Part shown: positions 1 to 8,661 of the stretch, piece after piece
Position numbering within the stretch: the stretch's first letter is position 1
How the letters are laid out: every line of letters starts with the position of its first letter
Source of the DNA: JBOFFC01 sp051648405
GTDB lineage: Bacteria; Planctomycetota; Planctomycetia; Pirellulales; Lacipirellulaceae
DNA length: 56,671 bases
Direction of reading: 5' to 3'
Assembly (NCBI GenBank): GCA_051648405.1
Contig: JBOFFC010000018.1
Coordinates: 1-56,671 of the forward strand
The notes under the pieces: generated by a model
What the model saw: only the letters and a program-made list of their open reading frames with translations
Told to the model about the DNA's origin: nothing
The model's database searches: none
Program-made: the position numbers and the translations under genes

Positions 1-244
1 CGCGCGGGGCGCCCGTGTTGTCGTACTCGGTCGAGACGAGGAACTGATCCGGCGTGTCCCCTTCGCCCCAGTACGCGAGGACGTACTGGGGGCGGATCGG
101 GTCGCCGTCGAGCATCGCCCGGACTTCGAGCTGCTCGAGGCGCGACACGCGGCGTCGATAGCGGTCTCGCTTGACCCGCCGCACGTTCCGTCGGAAGCCA
201 AGGGCCGCGAGAGTGCGGTCCCACGAGATCGGAAAGCGTCGCAT
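1..244 (-). CDS. N-terminus of large secreted protein with LEPR-XLL-like motif (partial)
   Basis: The reading frame opens at the ATG whose complement is 242-244 and stays open to the window edge, giving about 81 residues. It starts MRRFPISWDRTL, continues through an Arg-rich stretch (RRVKRDRYRRR), then RLEQLEVRAMLDGD, then a low-charge extracellular-looking sequence. The LEQLEVRAML segment fits the LEPR-XLL type of N-terminal motif found on very large surface or secreted proteins of planctomycetes. That family link is established knowledge; the assignment here is by eye. The frame is too short inside the window for function to be given, and the C-terminal part lies to the left. Confidence 0.6.
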   Translation of the reverse strand, partial: MRRFPISWDRTLAALGFRRNVRRVKRDRYRRRVSRLEQLEVRAMLDGDPIRPQYVLAYWGEGDTPDQFLVSTEYDNTGAPR

Positions 245-910
245 CGCGAGGCTCCAACGCGTCCCTACGGAACCGCACGCCGCCGTCGCTTCCGAGCGAC
301 AAACCGCGCGGTCGAAGAGACAGAAAAGAGAGTGCGTGACGCACGGGAACCGTCCGCGGCCGAGGCCGAGTCAAGTCGAAGCGGTCACAGAGGCTTCGAG
401 GGTTGTACGGATTCCGCTCGGCCGGTCAACCATTTTTCGGGCCGCCCCGAGCCCACGACGCGCGTTTCTTCGATTCCGCTCCGTAGTGCGGGAGACTCGT
501 CCTCATGGTCCGAACGTCCTGAATCGCCGAGCGCCAGCGTTGTAGCCTGGTAGTTTTCCTCTAGTCGATGAGGCGGTGACCGCCGCCTCCGACAGTCGAT
601 AAAGAATTTCCTTCCAACGCGGCGCGTCGTCGTCACGCGCTTGCCTTCAGGCTTTCTTGATGCTCACGCGTCCTCCATCCTCCTTCCACCGCATCGACAC
701 AACCTCGCCAAACCCGCGATTCGCGAGGTTGTGTCGACGTAGACGAAGATGGCGCTCGCACTCGGACGCAAACGCCCTTCGTTCGCCCGCCGTCTGATCG
801 ACCACGCCGGGGCAGCGACGCAGGAAGCGAAGCGAATCCGGGGTCCCCGTGACCCGCCGGGCCGCGTAAACTGCGGGCCTATTCAACGCCACAGCGGGTC
901 CCCTTGATCG
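245..910. other. Non-coding stretch between LEPR-XLL protein and R-M gene
   Basis: I see no convincing gene on either strand. The only clear structure is the 48-bp palindrome at 692-739. The stretch holds the presumed promoter of the leftward LEPR-XLL gene and of the rightward R-M gene, but no consensus promoter stands out. Confidence 0.5.
692..739. repeat. Left copy of 48-bp palindrome flanking the R-M gene
   Basis: The arms cgacacaacctcgc and gcgaggttgtgtcg are perfect inverted repeats around a short spacer. The same 48-bp unit occurs at 4415-4462, matching at 40 of 48 positions, and most differences fall in the spacer. The two copies bracket the restriction-modification gene. I saw no other copy in the window. 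Confidence 0.8.
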
Positions 911-3900
911 ATGACGAAGACTCTTGACGAAGCGACAGCGGCGTTCGGCGCGGCGGTCAAGGCGAAGCTCGCGAACGTCGCGGCGCGAGGCGAACCGGAG
1001 GACCAGCTCCGGGCTCCGTTCGAGAGCTACGTCGGGGCGCTCGCCGAGCTGTGCGGACTGCCAGCCGCCTCCGTGACGCTCGTCGGCGAGTCGTCGCTGG
1101 CGGACCTCAAGACGCGGCCCGACTACGCCGTCTCGGTGCGCAAGGCGCTCGTCGGGTTCATCGAGCTGAAGGCCCCTGGCAAGGGACCCGACCCGCGGAA
1201 GTTCAAGGACGAGCACGACAAAGCGCAGTGGGCGAAGCTCAAGTCGCTCCCCAACGTGCTCTACACCGACGGGACGGGGTTCAGCCTGTGGCACAACGGC
1301 GAGCTGGCCGGCGAGGTCGTCGCGCTGTCGGGAGACCCCACCGACGTGGGCAAGTCCCTCAAGGCCCCGCCGAGCGTGCTGCGGCTGTTCAACGACTTCC
1401 TCACTTGGGCGCCCGTCCCGCCGCGCGACGCCAAGCAACTCGCGGCCACTAGCGCCCGGCTCTGCCGCCTGCTGCGCGACGAAGTGACCGAGGAGCTCGC
1501 ACGCAAGAGCGAGGCCCTCACGTCGCTCGCGCAGGACTGGAGGCTGCTGCTGTTCCCCGAGGCGACCGACGCCCAGTTCGCCGACGGCTACGCCCAGACG
1601 GTCACATTCGGGCTACTGATCGCCCGCGCACGCGGCATCCGGATCAGCGGCGGGATCAACGACGTCGCGCGCGAACTGAGCAAGTCGAGCACGCTGATCG
1701 GCACGGCGCTCGAGGTGCTGACCCACGACGCCGAGGGGCAATCGACGCTCCGTACCTCGCTCCAGACGCTCTCGCGAGTGCTCGACGTGGTGGACTGGGG
1801 CGTCGTCAGCAAGGGAAACCCCGACGCCTGGCTCTACTTCTACGAGGACTTCCTCGAGGTCTACGACAACGACCTGCGGAAGCAGACCGGCTCGTACTAC
1901 ACACCGCCCGAAGTCGTCGGCGCGATGGCGCGGCTCGTGGACGAAGTGCTCCGCTCGCCGCAGGGTTTCGGCCTTCCCGCGGGGATGGCGGCGCCGGAGG
2001 TCACGATCGCCGACCCGGCGATCGGCACCGGAACCTTCCTGCTGGGGGTGCTGCAACAAGTCGCCACGTCGGTCCGGGACGACCAGGGGGACGGCGCCGT
2101 CCCGTCGGCGATCGCCGCGGCGGTCGATCGGCTGATCGGCTTCGAGATCCAGCTCGGGCCCTTCGCCGTCGCACAGCTGCGCCTGATCGCCGAGCTGACC
2201 GGCCTCGCCCAAGACGCCAAGTTCGAAGCCCCGCGGCTCTACGTCACCGACACGCTCGGCGACCCCAACGCAGTGCCGCCGATCCTGCCGAGCATGCTCC
2301 AGAAGCTCAGCAAGTCACAGACCGAAGCGAACCGCGTGAAGCGCGACACGCCGATCACCGTGGTGATCGGCAACCCCCCTTACAAAGAGAAGGCCAAGGG
2401 CCGCGGCGGCTGGGTCGAGCAGCGCGTCGACCGCCACGCCTCGTTGCTCGACGACTGGCAACCGCCGAAGGAGTGGGGGGTCGGCACGCACGCCAAGCAC
2501 CTGCGGAACCTCTACGTCTACTTCTGGCGCTGGGCCACCTGGAAGGTGTTCGACGCCCACCCGTCCCAAAGCCACGGCGTGGTCGCGTTCATCACGGTCG
2601 CGGGCTTCCTCAACGGCCCCGGCTTCCAGGCGATGCGGGCTTACCTGCGGCGCAAGGCCGACCAAGTCTGGGTCATCGACTGCACCCCCGAAGGCCACCA
2701 GCCCGACGTGCCGACCCGTATCTTCCAAGGGGTCCAGCAGCCGGTATGCATCGTCATCGCGGCGCGTTCGCCGAAGGCCAGCGACCAGAAGCCGGCCAAG
2801 GTCCGCTTCACCGCGCTCCCCGCGGGGCGGCGCGAGGAGAAGTTCGATGCCCTGGCGAAGCTGAGCATCAAAGGGCGCAAGTGGCAGGCCTGCCCCGACG
2901 ACTGGCGAGCCCCCTTCCTCCCCGAGGCCGCCGGCTCGTGGGGCTCGTTCGTCCCCCTCGAAAAGCTGTTCCTCTACAACGGCTCGGGGGTCATGCCCGG
3001 ACGCACCTGGGTCATTGCGCCGGACGAGCGTTCGCTGCGCGACCGTTGGGCTGAGTTGGTCGCAGCGCCGCTCGACGACAAGGAACGTCTTTTCCAGCCG
3101 CACCTGCGCAACGGCGAACTCGGCGACAAGTACGCGGCGAAGCCGATCAAGGAGTCGACGACGAGCCTGCACGGCTTCCGCGCCGCGGCGATCTCCGTGG
3201 CCGAAGAGATACCCGGGGCGAAAGCCGAGGTCGCTCGATACGGCTTTCGTTCGTTCGACCGCCAGTGGATCGTCGCCGACGCCCGCGTCATCAACCAACC
3301 GAATCCCAAGCTCTGGGAACTACGTTCCGATCGCCAGGTCTACCTGACGGCGCTACAGGCTCATTCGCCAACCAGCGGACCATCGCTGTCCTTCTGTGCG
3401 GACGTTCCCGACCTGCATCACTACAAGGGGTCATTCGGCGGCCGGGCGTTCCCGCTGTGGGGCGACGAACGGGGCCGCGAGCCGAACGTGGCCCCCGGCC
3501 TGCTGACGGCGTGGGGCGAGGCGCTGGGCACGACCGTCACCGCGCCCGACGTGATGGCGTACCTGGCGGCGGTCGCGGCGCACCCCGGTTACTGCGCCAA
3601 GTTCGCCGACGACCTCCGCCAGCCGGGGCTGCGCATCCCCCTGACGACCGACCCCGCGCTCCTGCGCGAGGGGGTGAAGCTCGGCGCCGAGGTGGTCTGG
3701 CTGCACACGTTCGGCGAGCGGTACGCCGACCCCAAGGCCGGTCGCCCCAACGCCCCGCCGCGACTCCCCCCGGGGATCGAACCGAAGGTCCCCAAGGAGG
3801 GGGCGATCCCGTCGGACCCCGAGCGCATGCCGGACAACATCGGTTGCGAGCCGGCGGCTGTCGGTGGGCGAAGGGTACGTCGAGAACGTCCCCGCGGAGG

Positions 3901-4277
3901 TCTGGGCCTACGAGGTGTCGGGCAAGCAGGTCCTGCGGCAGTGGTTCAGCTACCGCAAGCGCGACCGCGACCGCCCGATGATGGGGGACCGCCGCCCCCC
4001 GTCGCCGCTCGGCAAGACCCAGCCCGACCACTGGCTCGCCGAGTACACGACCGAGCTGCTGAACGTGCTCCACGTGCTGGGGCGTCTGGTGCTGCTGGAG
4101 CCGGCGCAGCAGCGACTACTCGAAGGCATCTGCGCGGGGCCCCTGCTGACGTCGCTCCCAGCGGCCGAGGCCGCCCCCGCAGAGAAGCGGGGCACGAAAG
4201 CTATCCGAAGCAAGTCCGCCCCCGCGCCAGGGAAGCGGAAGAAGGCCTCCAAGGAACAACGGGGGTTCCTCGATTAA
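911..4277 (+). CDS. Single-chain type IIG/ISP-like restriction-modification enzyme, frameshifted near C-terminus
   Basis: N6-adenine DNA methyltransferase fused to a nuclease and a target-recognition region. Residues 1-150 look like a PD-(D/E)XK nuclease (RPDYAVSV, then GFIELKAPGKG). The methyltransferase core follows, with SAM motif ADPAIGTGTFLLGVL and catalytic NPPY near residue 490. The rest resembles the recognition region of type ISP enzymes (WLHTFGERY). No helicase domain is present, so it is shorter than LlaGI-type enzymes. The reading frame opened at 911 changes to unrelated Arg-rich sequence after about 3840 and would end at 4342. The family-like C-terminus (VENVPAEVWAYEVSGKQVL) is in another frame and ends at 4277. 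A frameshift between about 3838 and 3863 is therefore inferred. The nuclease and methylase motifs lie upstream of it. Start ATG 911 has a weak ribosome site. Confidence 0.85.
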
Positions 4278-4414
4278 AGCCAGCGGCGAACGCGCTGACT
4301 TGCTCGCGGCGAGCGACGGCGGGGACCGCCGCGGCTCGGTGAAGCCGCTTGTCGGAGCTTGCTTGGGCCGCCAAGGAAGATCCGGCCCGACGCACCGCCG
4401 GCTGTCAGCGTCTA

Positions 4415-4462
4415 CATCGACGCAACCTCGCGAATCCAGGCGTTCGCGAGGTTGTATCGACG
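4415..4462. repeat. Right copy of 48-bp palindrome flanking the R-M gene
   Basis: The same element as at 692-739, in the same alignment, with arms cgacgcaacctcgcgaa and ttcgcgaggttgtatcg. It lies about 140 bp after the R-M stop codon and about 50 bp from the 3' end of tRNA-Glu. No other gene is visible in 4278-4513. Confidence 0.8.
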
Positions 4463-4513
4463 CCGGCGGCGGCGTAGGACGCAGCACCTCCGACAACGTG
4501 CTGGCCCCTTCAA

Positions 4514-4585
4514 TGACCCCAACGGGGTTCGAACCCGTGTTACCGGCGTGAAAGGCCAGTGTCCTAACCACTAGACGATGGGGCC
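4514..4585 (-). tRNA. tRNA-Glu (TTC)
   Basis: Read on the minus strand it folds as a full cloverleaf. The 7-bp acceptor stem is GGCCCCA with TGGGGTC, including one G-T pair. The D-arm contains TAGTGGTTAGGAC. The anticodon loop CTTTCAC gives TTC, and the T-arm is ACGGG-TTCGAAC-CCCGT. CCA is not encoded. It sits between the R-M module and csrA, and its 3' end faces the R-M palindrome. Confidence 0.95.
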
Positions 4586-4745
4586 GGTGCTTGGCGGCGA
4601 GGGGACCGATGGGCCCCGTCGCGCCCGCAGCGAGAAGGCTAAAGTGGCCCCTCGGGAGCGTCAACCCGAGGGGCGGCCTGGGCCGACGACAAGACACAGA
4701 AAGTCGGAGTCGAGTTCGCGCAAGCCCAGCCGGGTTCGCTTCGCT

Positions 4746-4952
4746 CTACGCCTCGGCGGCCGGCTCGTCGGCGACGGCGCCTTCGTTCTGAGCGCGATGG
4801 ATCGCTTCGTACACCTCGTGCCGATGCACCGGGACCTCTTTCGGCGCTTCGATCCCCAGCCGCACCTTGTCACCGCGAATCTCGACCACCACGATGGTGA
4901 TGTCGTCGTTGATGACGATGCTCTCGTTCTTCTTCCGCGACAGGACCAACAT
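4746..4952 (-). CDS. csrA: Carbon storage regulator CsrA
   Basis: A 68-residue RNA-binding protein that blocks translation by binding GGA motifs in mRNA leaders. The core MLVLSRKKNESIVI is the canonical CsrA N-terminus, followed by VRLGIEAPKEVPVHRHEVYEAI, which carries the conserved RNA-binding Arg region. The last ~15 residues are an acidic/Ala tail. The ATG is preceded by a purine-rich ribosome site and by three GGA triplets within 34 bases, so autoregulation is plausible. It stands alone between tRNA-Glu and the divergently transcribed nuo genes. Confidence 0.97.
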   Translation of the reverse strand: MLVLSRKKNESIVINDDITIVVVEIRGDKVRLGIEAPKEVPVHRHEVYEAIHRAQNEGAVADEPAAEA

Positions 4953-4986
4953 TTTCGACTCCTTCGCTTCCTGGGGGGGCAGTTCC
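4953..4986 (-). promoter_or_regulatory. csrA leader with three GGA triplets
   Basis: On the minus strand, GGA triplets lie at 4986-4984, 4971-4969 and 4962-4960, directly upstream of the csrA ATG (4952) and overlapping the ribosome-binding region. This is the arrangement expected of a CsrA-repressed leader. The sequence is observed; binding is inferred. Confidence 0.45.
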
Positions 4987-5394
4987 TGTCGCCTCGCTCA
5001 TCGGTCACCCCTCTCGGGGGGACCGTGGTCGTGAGAGCGTCGGCTCGGCCCGGCTTCGTCCCGGGCGTCGAATTTTGGTTCGAAAGTGGCTCGAACCGAG
5101 AGAGTGAGTGGGGGCCGTTGCGTCGAGAGCGGGTCGTTGCGGGAGAGATCGAGTCGGGCGTGCTGGCGCCGCGCGGCCTCCCCGGCGAAAACTGTACCTA
5201 CATACTGTAGCGCCGGGGGGTTGACAGTCAAGAAATCGCAAGAAGTTTCGGCAGCCCCCGACGCAGAATCGCGATATCCCCGTCACTTCCCCGTCAAAAA
5301 CGCGGCCTGCCGCACTTCCGACTCGACGATCTAAGACTCCTGACCCCCGTTTACCCCCCCCGTTCGGGGGGCAACCCGCCCGATCCCGGCCCCT
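4987..5394. other. csrA/nuoI divergent intergenic region with possible csrA promoter
   Basis: No gene is seen. On the minus strand, TTGACT (5231-5226), a 16-base spacer and TACAGT (5209-5204) form a sigma70-like promoter candidate for csrA with a leader of about 250 nt. A matching promoter for nuoI on the plus strand is not obvious. The promoter call is low confidence. Confidence 0.35.
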
Positions 5395-5958
5395 ATGCTC
5401 CCCGCAATCGTTCGCCGTTGGCCCTGGCTGGGGAACATCCTCGGCGTCGTCGGCACCGTCGGCCAAAGCCTGGGCGTGACACTCCGGACGTGGTTCAGCA
5501 CGTACCGCACCGACCGCAAGACGATGACCGAGCGGTTCGAGTACCCCGAGCTCCCCGCCCCCGTGGCGGCTCGGTACCGCGGTTACCACCGCTTCGACTT
5601 GACGACCTGCATCGCCTGCGACCAGTGCGCCAAGGCGTGCCCCGTCGATTGCATCTACATCGGCAAGGAGCGCGTCGAGGGGAGCAAGGGCTTCAAGGTC
5701 ACCGGCTACACGATCGACTACACGAAGTGCATGTTCTGCGCCCTGTGTGTCGAGCCGTGCCCCGTCGATTGCATCTTCATGGGATCGACGCTCGACCTGA
5801 GCAGCTACAGCCGAGACGGGGCGATCGTCGATTTCTCGCGGCTCCCCCTTGAGGTCGCGTGGGGGAAAGCAACACTCACGCCGACTGCGGTCGCCGTGGC
5901 CAAGTCCAACCGCGACGTCGTCGATCCCGGTTGGACACGCGAGCGCCCGACCGCGTAG
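5395..5958 (+). CDS. nuoI: NADH-quinone oxidoreductase subunit I (2x[4Fe-4S])
   Basis: A 187-residue ferredoxin-like subunit of complex I that carries electrons towards the quinone site. Two binding motifs are visible: Cys 72, 75, 78, 82 and Cys 112, 115, 118, 122, each ending in a CPVDC turn. An N-terminal amphipathic/membrane-facing segment (residues 10-35) is normal for the family. It opens the nuo block. In the common order nuoI sits between nuoH and nuoJ, so its place upstream of nuoA is a rearrangement. The start is the first ATG before the conserved N-terminal helix. Confidence 0.96.
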   Translation: MLPAIVRRWPWLGNILGVVGTVGQSLGVTLRTWFSTYRTDRKTMTERFEYPELPAPVAARYRGYHRFDLTTCIACDQCAKACPVDCIYIGKERVEGSKGFKVTGYTIDYTKCMFCALCVEPCPVDCIFMGSTLDLSSYSRDGAIVDFSRLPLEVAWGKATLTPTAVAVAKSNRDVVDPGWTRERPTA

Positions 5959-6002
5959 TCGGGGCGCCCCCGAATTCCAGCTCGCGATCGACACGCCGCC
6001 AT

Positions 6003-6025
6003 CCGCCTTCCGCCTTCCGCCTTCC
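6003..6025. repeat. Short 7-bp tandem repeat upstream of nuoA
   Basis: The word ccgcctt is repeated three times in a row, ending a few bases before the nuoA ATG at 6032. It belongs to a set of simple repeated words seen in several intergenic gaps of this window. Confidence 0.7.
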
Positions 6026-6031
6026 TTCCGA

Positions 6032-6619
6032 ATGGCTACCCCGATCGCAATCGCCGGCACGCTGGCCCTGTTCGCCTTTGCGGCGGTGGCCTTCTGCGGC
6101 GTGAACCTGACGGTCGGCAAGTTCCTGCGCCCGCGGAACGCGACGGCGGAGAAGGGGGAAGTCTACGAGTGCGGCGAGCCGGTGATCGGGTCGAGCTTCG
6201 TGCAGTTCGATTTGCGGTTCTACGTCGTGGCGCTGCTGTTCATCGTGTTCGAGGTCGAGGTGGCGTTCTTCTTCCCGTGGGCCGTTGCGTTCGGCAAGGC
6301 GACCCACGTCGCGGGCGCTACGTCGCTCGCTTCGGACGCGAGCGACCCGGCCACGGTCGAGCTTTGGGCGGGGGTCGCGTCGCAGCGGATCGCCGAGATG
6401 GGCTTCCCGGTTTCCGAGCCGCTCGAAGGGGAGGCGCTTGAAGCGACACGCGCCGCCGCCAGCGCGTTCTCTTGGACGCTGCTCGCCGAGTTCGGCGTGT
6501 TCTTCGCGGTGCTGATGGTTGGCTTCGCCTACGTCTGGAGCCGCGGCGACCTCGACTGGGTCCGCACGTCGATCAACCGGCCGGTCGCCCACGCCCCCCC
6601 GGCCGACTGCGCCGCTTGA
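6032..6619 (+). CDS. nuoA: NADH-quinone oxidoreductase subunit A
   Basis: Membrane subunit of complex I next to the quinone channel. Conserved pieces are YECGEPVIGSSFVQFDLRFYVVALLFIVFEVEVAFFFPWA, with the loop Cys (YECGE) and the acidic membrane residues of helix 2. Three transmembrane helices are expected, at about 7-27, 68-90 and 145-170. The protein is 195 residues, about 70 longer than usual. The extra length is a polar Ala/Glu-rich insert between helices 2 and 3 (about residues 92-145). ATG 6032 is chosen because it begins the first helix; the frame is open further upstream but the sequence there is not family-like. Confidence 0.93.
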   Translation: MATPIAIAGTLALFAFAAVAFCGVNLTVGKFLRPRNATAEKGEVYECGEPVIGSSFVQFDLRFYVVALLFIVFEVEVAFFFPWAVAFGKATHVAGATSLASDASDPATVELWAGVASQRIAEMGFPVSEPLEGEALEATRAAASAFSWTLLAEFGVFFAVLMVGFAYVWSRGDLDWVRTSINRPVAHAPPADCAA

Positions 6620-6681
6620 TTTCGCGCCGTGGTGTTGATCGATCGTCGCCGCGGCCCCCCTTGTTCTTTTTGCAAGCTCCC

Positions 6682-7212
6682 ATGACGCACGACGAGCAAG
6701 CCGCCGCCATCCTCCGCGAGCGCTTCGGGGACGCCGTCGTCGGCGAGTCGGGGGAAGCGATCGATCCGTGGATCGAAGTCCGCCCCGAGTCGGTGCACGC
6801 CGTGGCGTCGCTGCTCAAGTCGTCCCCGGACCTCGCGTACGACTTCCTCAACGACCTGACGGCGGTCGATTATTTGGCGATCGACCCGAAGCTCGCGAAG
6901 GTGGTTGGGGAGCCCCGTTTGGTTGTGGTTTACCACCTGACTAGCCTCGCGCGTGGGCGGCAGCTCGTCCTCAAGGCGACGCTGCCGCGGTGGAACGAGG
7001 GGCGCGTCGGCGAACCGCCGGAGATCCCGTCGGTCGCCTCGGTCTGGCGGACCGCCAACTGGCACGAACGCGAGGCGTACGACCTGTTCGGCGTGCGCTT
7101 CACCGGCCACCCCGACCTGCGACGGATCCTCTGCCCCGAGGACTGGGAGGGGCACCCCCTCCGCAAGGACTACCAAATGCCGCTGGAGTACCACGGGATC
7201 CGCGGGAGGTGA
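6682..7212 (+). CDS. nuoC: NADH-quinone oxidoreductase subunit C
   Basis: A 176-residue hydrophilic subunit of the complex I connecting arm (30-kDa family). The signature region WHEREAYDLFGVRFTGHPDLRRILCPEDWEGHPLRKDY (about 130-167) is intact. It is a separate protein, not fused to NuoD. It follows nuoA by 62 bases with no nuoB between, where most operons have nuoB. The first ATG after the nuoA stop gives the usual N-terminus. Confidence 0.95.
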   Translation: MTHDEQAAAILRERFGDAVVGESGEAIDPWIEVRPESVHAVASLLKSSPDLAYDFLNDLTAVDYLAIDPKLAKVVGEPRLVVVYHLTSLARGRQLVLKATLPRWNEGRVGEPPEIPSVASVWRTANWHEREAYDLFGVRFTGHPDLRRILCPEDWEGHPLRKDYQMPLEYHGIRGR

Positions 7213-7226
7213 CCGAAGGGGGAATT

Positions 7227-7273
7227 CGGAATGCGGAGTTCGGAATGCGTAGGGGGGGCATTCCGCATTCCGC
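7227..7273. repeat. Hairpin-forming intergenic repeat between nuoC and nuoD
   Basis: The words cggaatgc and gcattccg form an 8-bp stem, extended across an internal loop by gcgga/tccgc. The 18-base word at 7227-7244 recurs with one mismatch at 32883-32900, downstream of rho, where it also lies in a potential hairpin. The following bases (about 7300-7335) are a second low-complexity run built from the word ccactgcc. Confidence 0.65.
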
Positions 7274-7338
7274 ACTTCCCGCGACGACACGTCGCGACTC
7301 GCATCCTGCCCACTGCCTGCTACCCACTGCCCACTTCC

Positions 7339-8550
7339 ATGCTCGTCGAAGACCCCCGCGTGATCGAGTTCGACGTCCGCACGGACGAGATGCTCGTCAA
7401 CATGGGACCGCAGCACCCCAGCACGCACGGCGTGCTGCGGCTCGTGCTGCGCACGGACGGCGAGGTGGTTTCCGAGGTCGAGCCGCACATCGGCTACCTC
7501 CACCGCTGCGCCGAGAAGATCGGCGAGAACCTGACCCACCGGCAGTGGATCCCCTACACCGACCGGATGGACTACCTGGCGGCGATGAACATGAACCTCG
7601 GCTGGTCGCTGGCCGTCGAGAAGCTGATGGGGAAGCGCATCTCCGAGCGCGGCCGGCACTTGCGGGTGATCATCGCCGAGCTCGGCCGCATCGCCAGCCA
7701 CCTGGTTGGAATGGGGGCGTACGGCCTGGATCTCGGCTCGTTCAGCCCCTTCCTCTACGCGTTCCGCGAACGCGAGCGGATCCTCGACCTGTTCGAGGAA
7801 GCGTGCGGCGCCCGCCTGACGTACAGCTACCTGACCCCCGGCGGGGCGACGGCCGACCTCCCCCAGGGCTGGACCGACCGCTGCCTGCGGTTCCTGGAGG
7901 AGTTCGAGCCCAACATCCCCGACTACCACACGCTGCTCACCACCAACGCGGTGTTCGTGAAGCGGACCGCGGGGATCGGCGTGATGCCGCCCGAGATGGC
8001 GATCGACTACGGGACCAGCGGCCCCGTGCTGCGCGGCAGCGGCATCGACTGGGACTTACGGCGCGACGGCGAAGCATTTTACACGCAGATGTACGAGGGT
8101 TACCGCTTCCGCGTGGTCTGCAGCCGCGACGGCGCGTACGACCTCCCCCCCGGCGCCCCGACGCCCCCCCGCGAGGCGGTGGTCGGCGACTGCTGGCACC
8201 GGTTCTTTGTGCGGATGCTCGAAGTCGTCGAGTCGATCTCCCTCGTTCGCCAGGCGATCGAGCGATACCGCGCGACCGACTTCGACGAGCCACGCGACCA
8301 CGGGACTCCCTTCAAGCTGACGCAGAAACTCCCCGTCGGCGACGCGTACCTCGAGACCGAGTGCCCGCGCGGCCAGATGGGCTTCTACGTGGTGAGCGTC
8401 GGCGAAGCGATCCCGTGGCGAGCCCGGGCACGGAGCGGGTCGTTCTCGAACCTCTCGATCATGAGCGAGCTGTCGGCCGGCTCGCTGATCGCCGACATCC
8501 CGGCGATCGTCGGCTCGCTCGACATCGTGATGGGCGAGATCGACCGTTAG
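7339..8550 (+). CDS. nuoD: NADH-quinone oxidoreductase subunit D
   Basis: A 403-residue 49-kDa-type subunit that forms the quinone-reduction pocket with NuoB. The N-terminal MGPQHPSTHGVLRLVL motif with the quinone-site His is present, as are GAYGLDLGSFSPFLYAFRERE and the C-terminal DIVMGEIDR end. Length is normal for a stand-alone NuoD. ATG 7339 is preferred over an in-frame ATG at 7231, because the 36 residues between them are encoded by the repeat region and are not family-like. Confidence 0.96.
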   Translation: MLVEDPRVIEFDVRTDEMLVNMGPQHPSTHGVLRLVLRTDGEVVSEVEPHIGYLHRCAEKIGENLTHRQWIPYTDRMDYLAAMNMNLGWSLAVEKLMGKRISERGRHLRVIIAELGRIASHLVGMGAYGLDLGSFSPFLYAFRERERILDLFEEACGARLTYSYLTPGGATADLPQGWTDRCLRFLEEFEPNIPDYHTLLTTNAVFVKRTAGIGVMPPEMAIDYGTSGPVLRGSGIDWDLRRDGEAFYTQMYEGYRFRVVCSRDGAYDLPPGAPTPPREAVVGDCWHRFFVRMLEVVESISLVRQAIERYRATDFDEPRDHGTPFKLTQKLPVGDAYLETECPRGQMGFYVVSVGEAIPWRARARSGSFSNLSIMSELSAGSLIADIPAIVGSLDIVMGEIDR

Positions 8551-8570
8551 CCGGCCGCCCGAGGGAGCGC

Positions 8571-8590
8571 GTCACCCCTCGGGGGGTGAC
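8571..8590. other. Intercistronic hairpin between nuoD and nuoH
   Basis: The perfect 8-bp stem gtcacccc/ggggtgac has a tcgg tetraloop. No T-run follows, so it does not look like an intrinsic terminator. A role in mRNA stability or processing within the nuo transcript is possible. Confidence 0.5.
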
Positions 8591-8661
8591 ACCCCGCACG
8601 CGGTGGGCGATATTCGTTCCCTCTCCCCACTCCCTCACCGCCCGTTGAAGCGTTCGCCACG

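Noticed and set aside
6529..7929. 466-codon open frame on the minus strand opposite nuoC/nuoD
   Set aside because: Arg/Pro-rich product with no family features; a shadow of the high-GC nuo genes.
8571..8590. Transcription terminator between nuoD and nuoH
   Set aside because: Perfect hairpin but no T-run, and it lies within an apparent operon; listed only as a hairpin.
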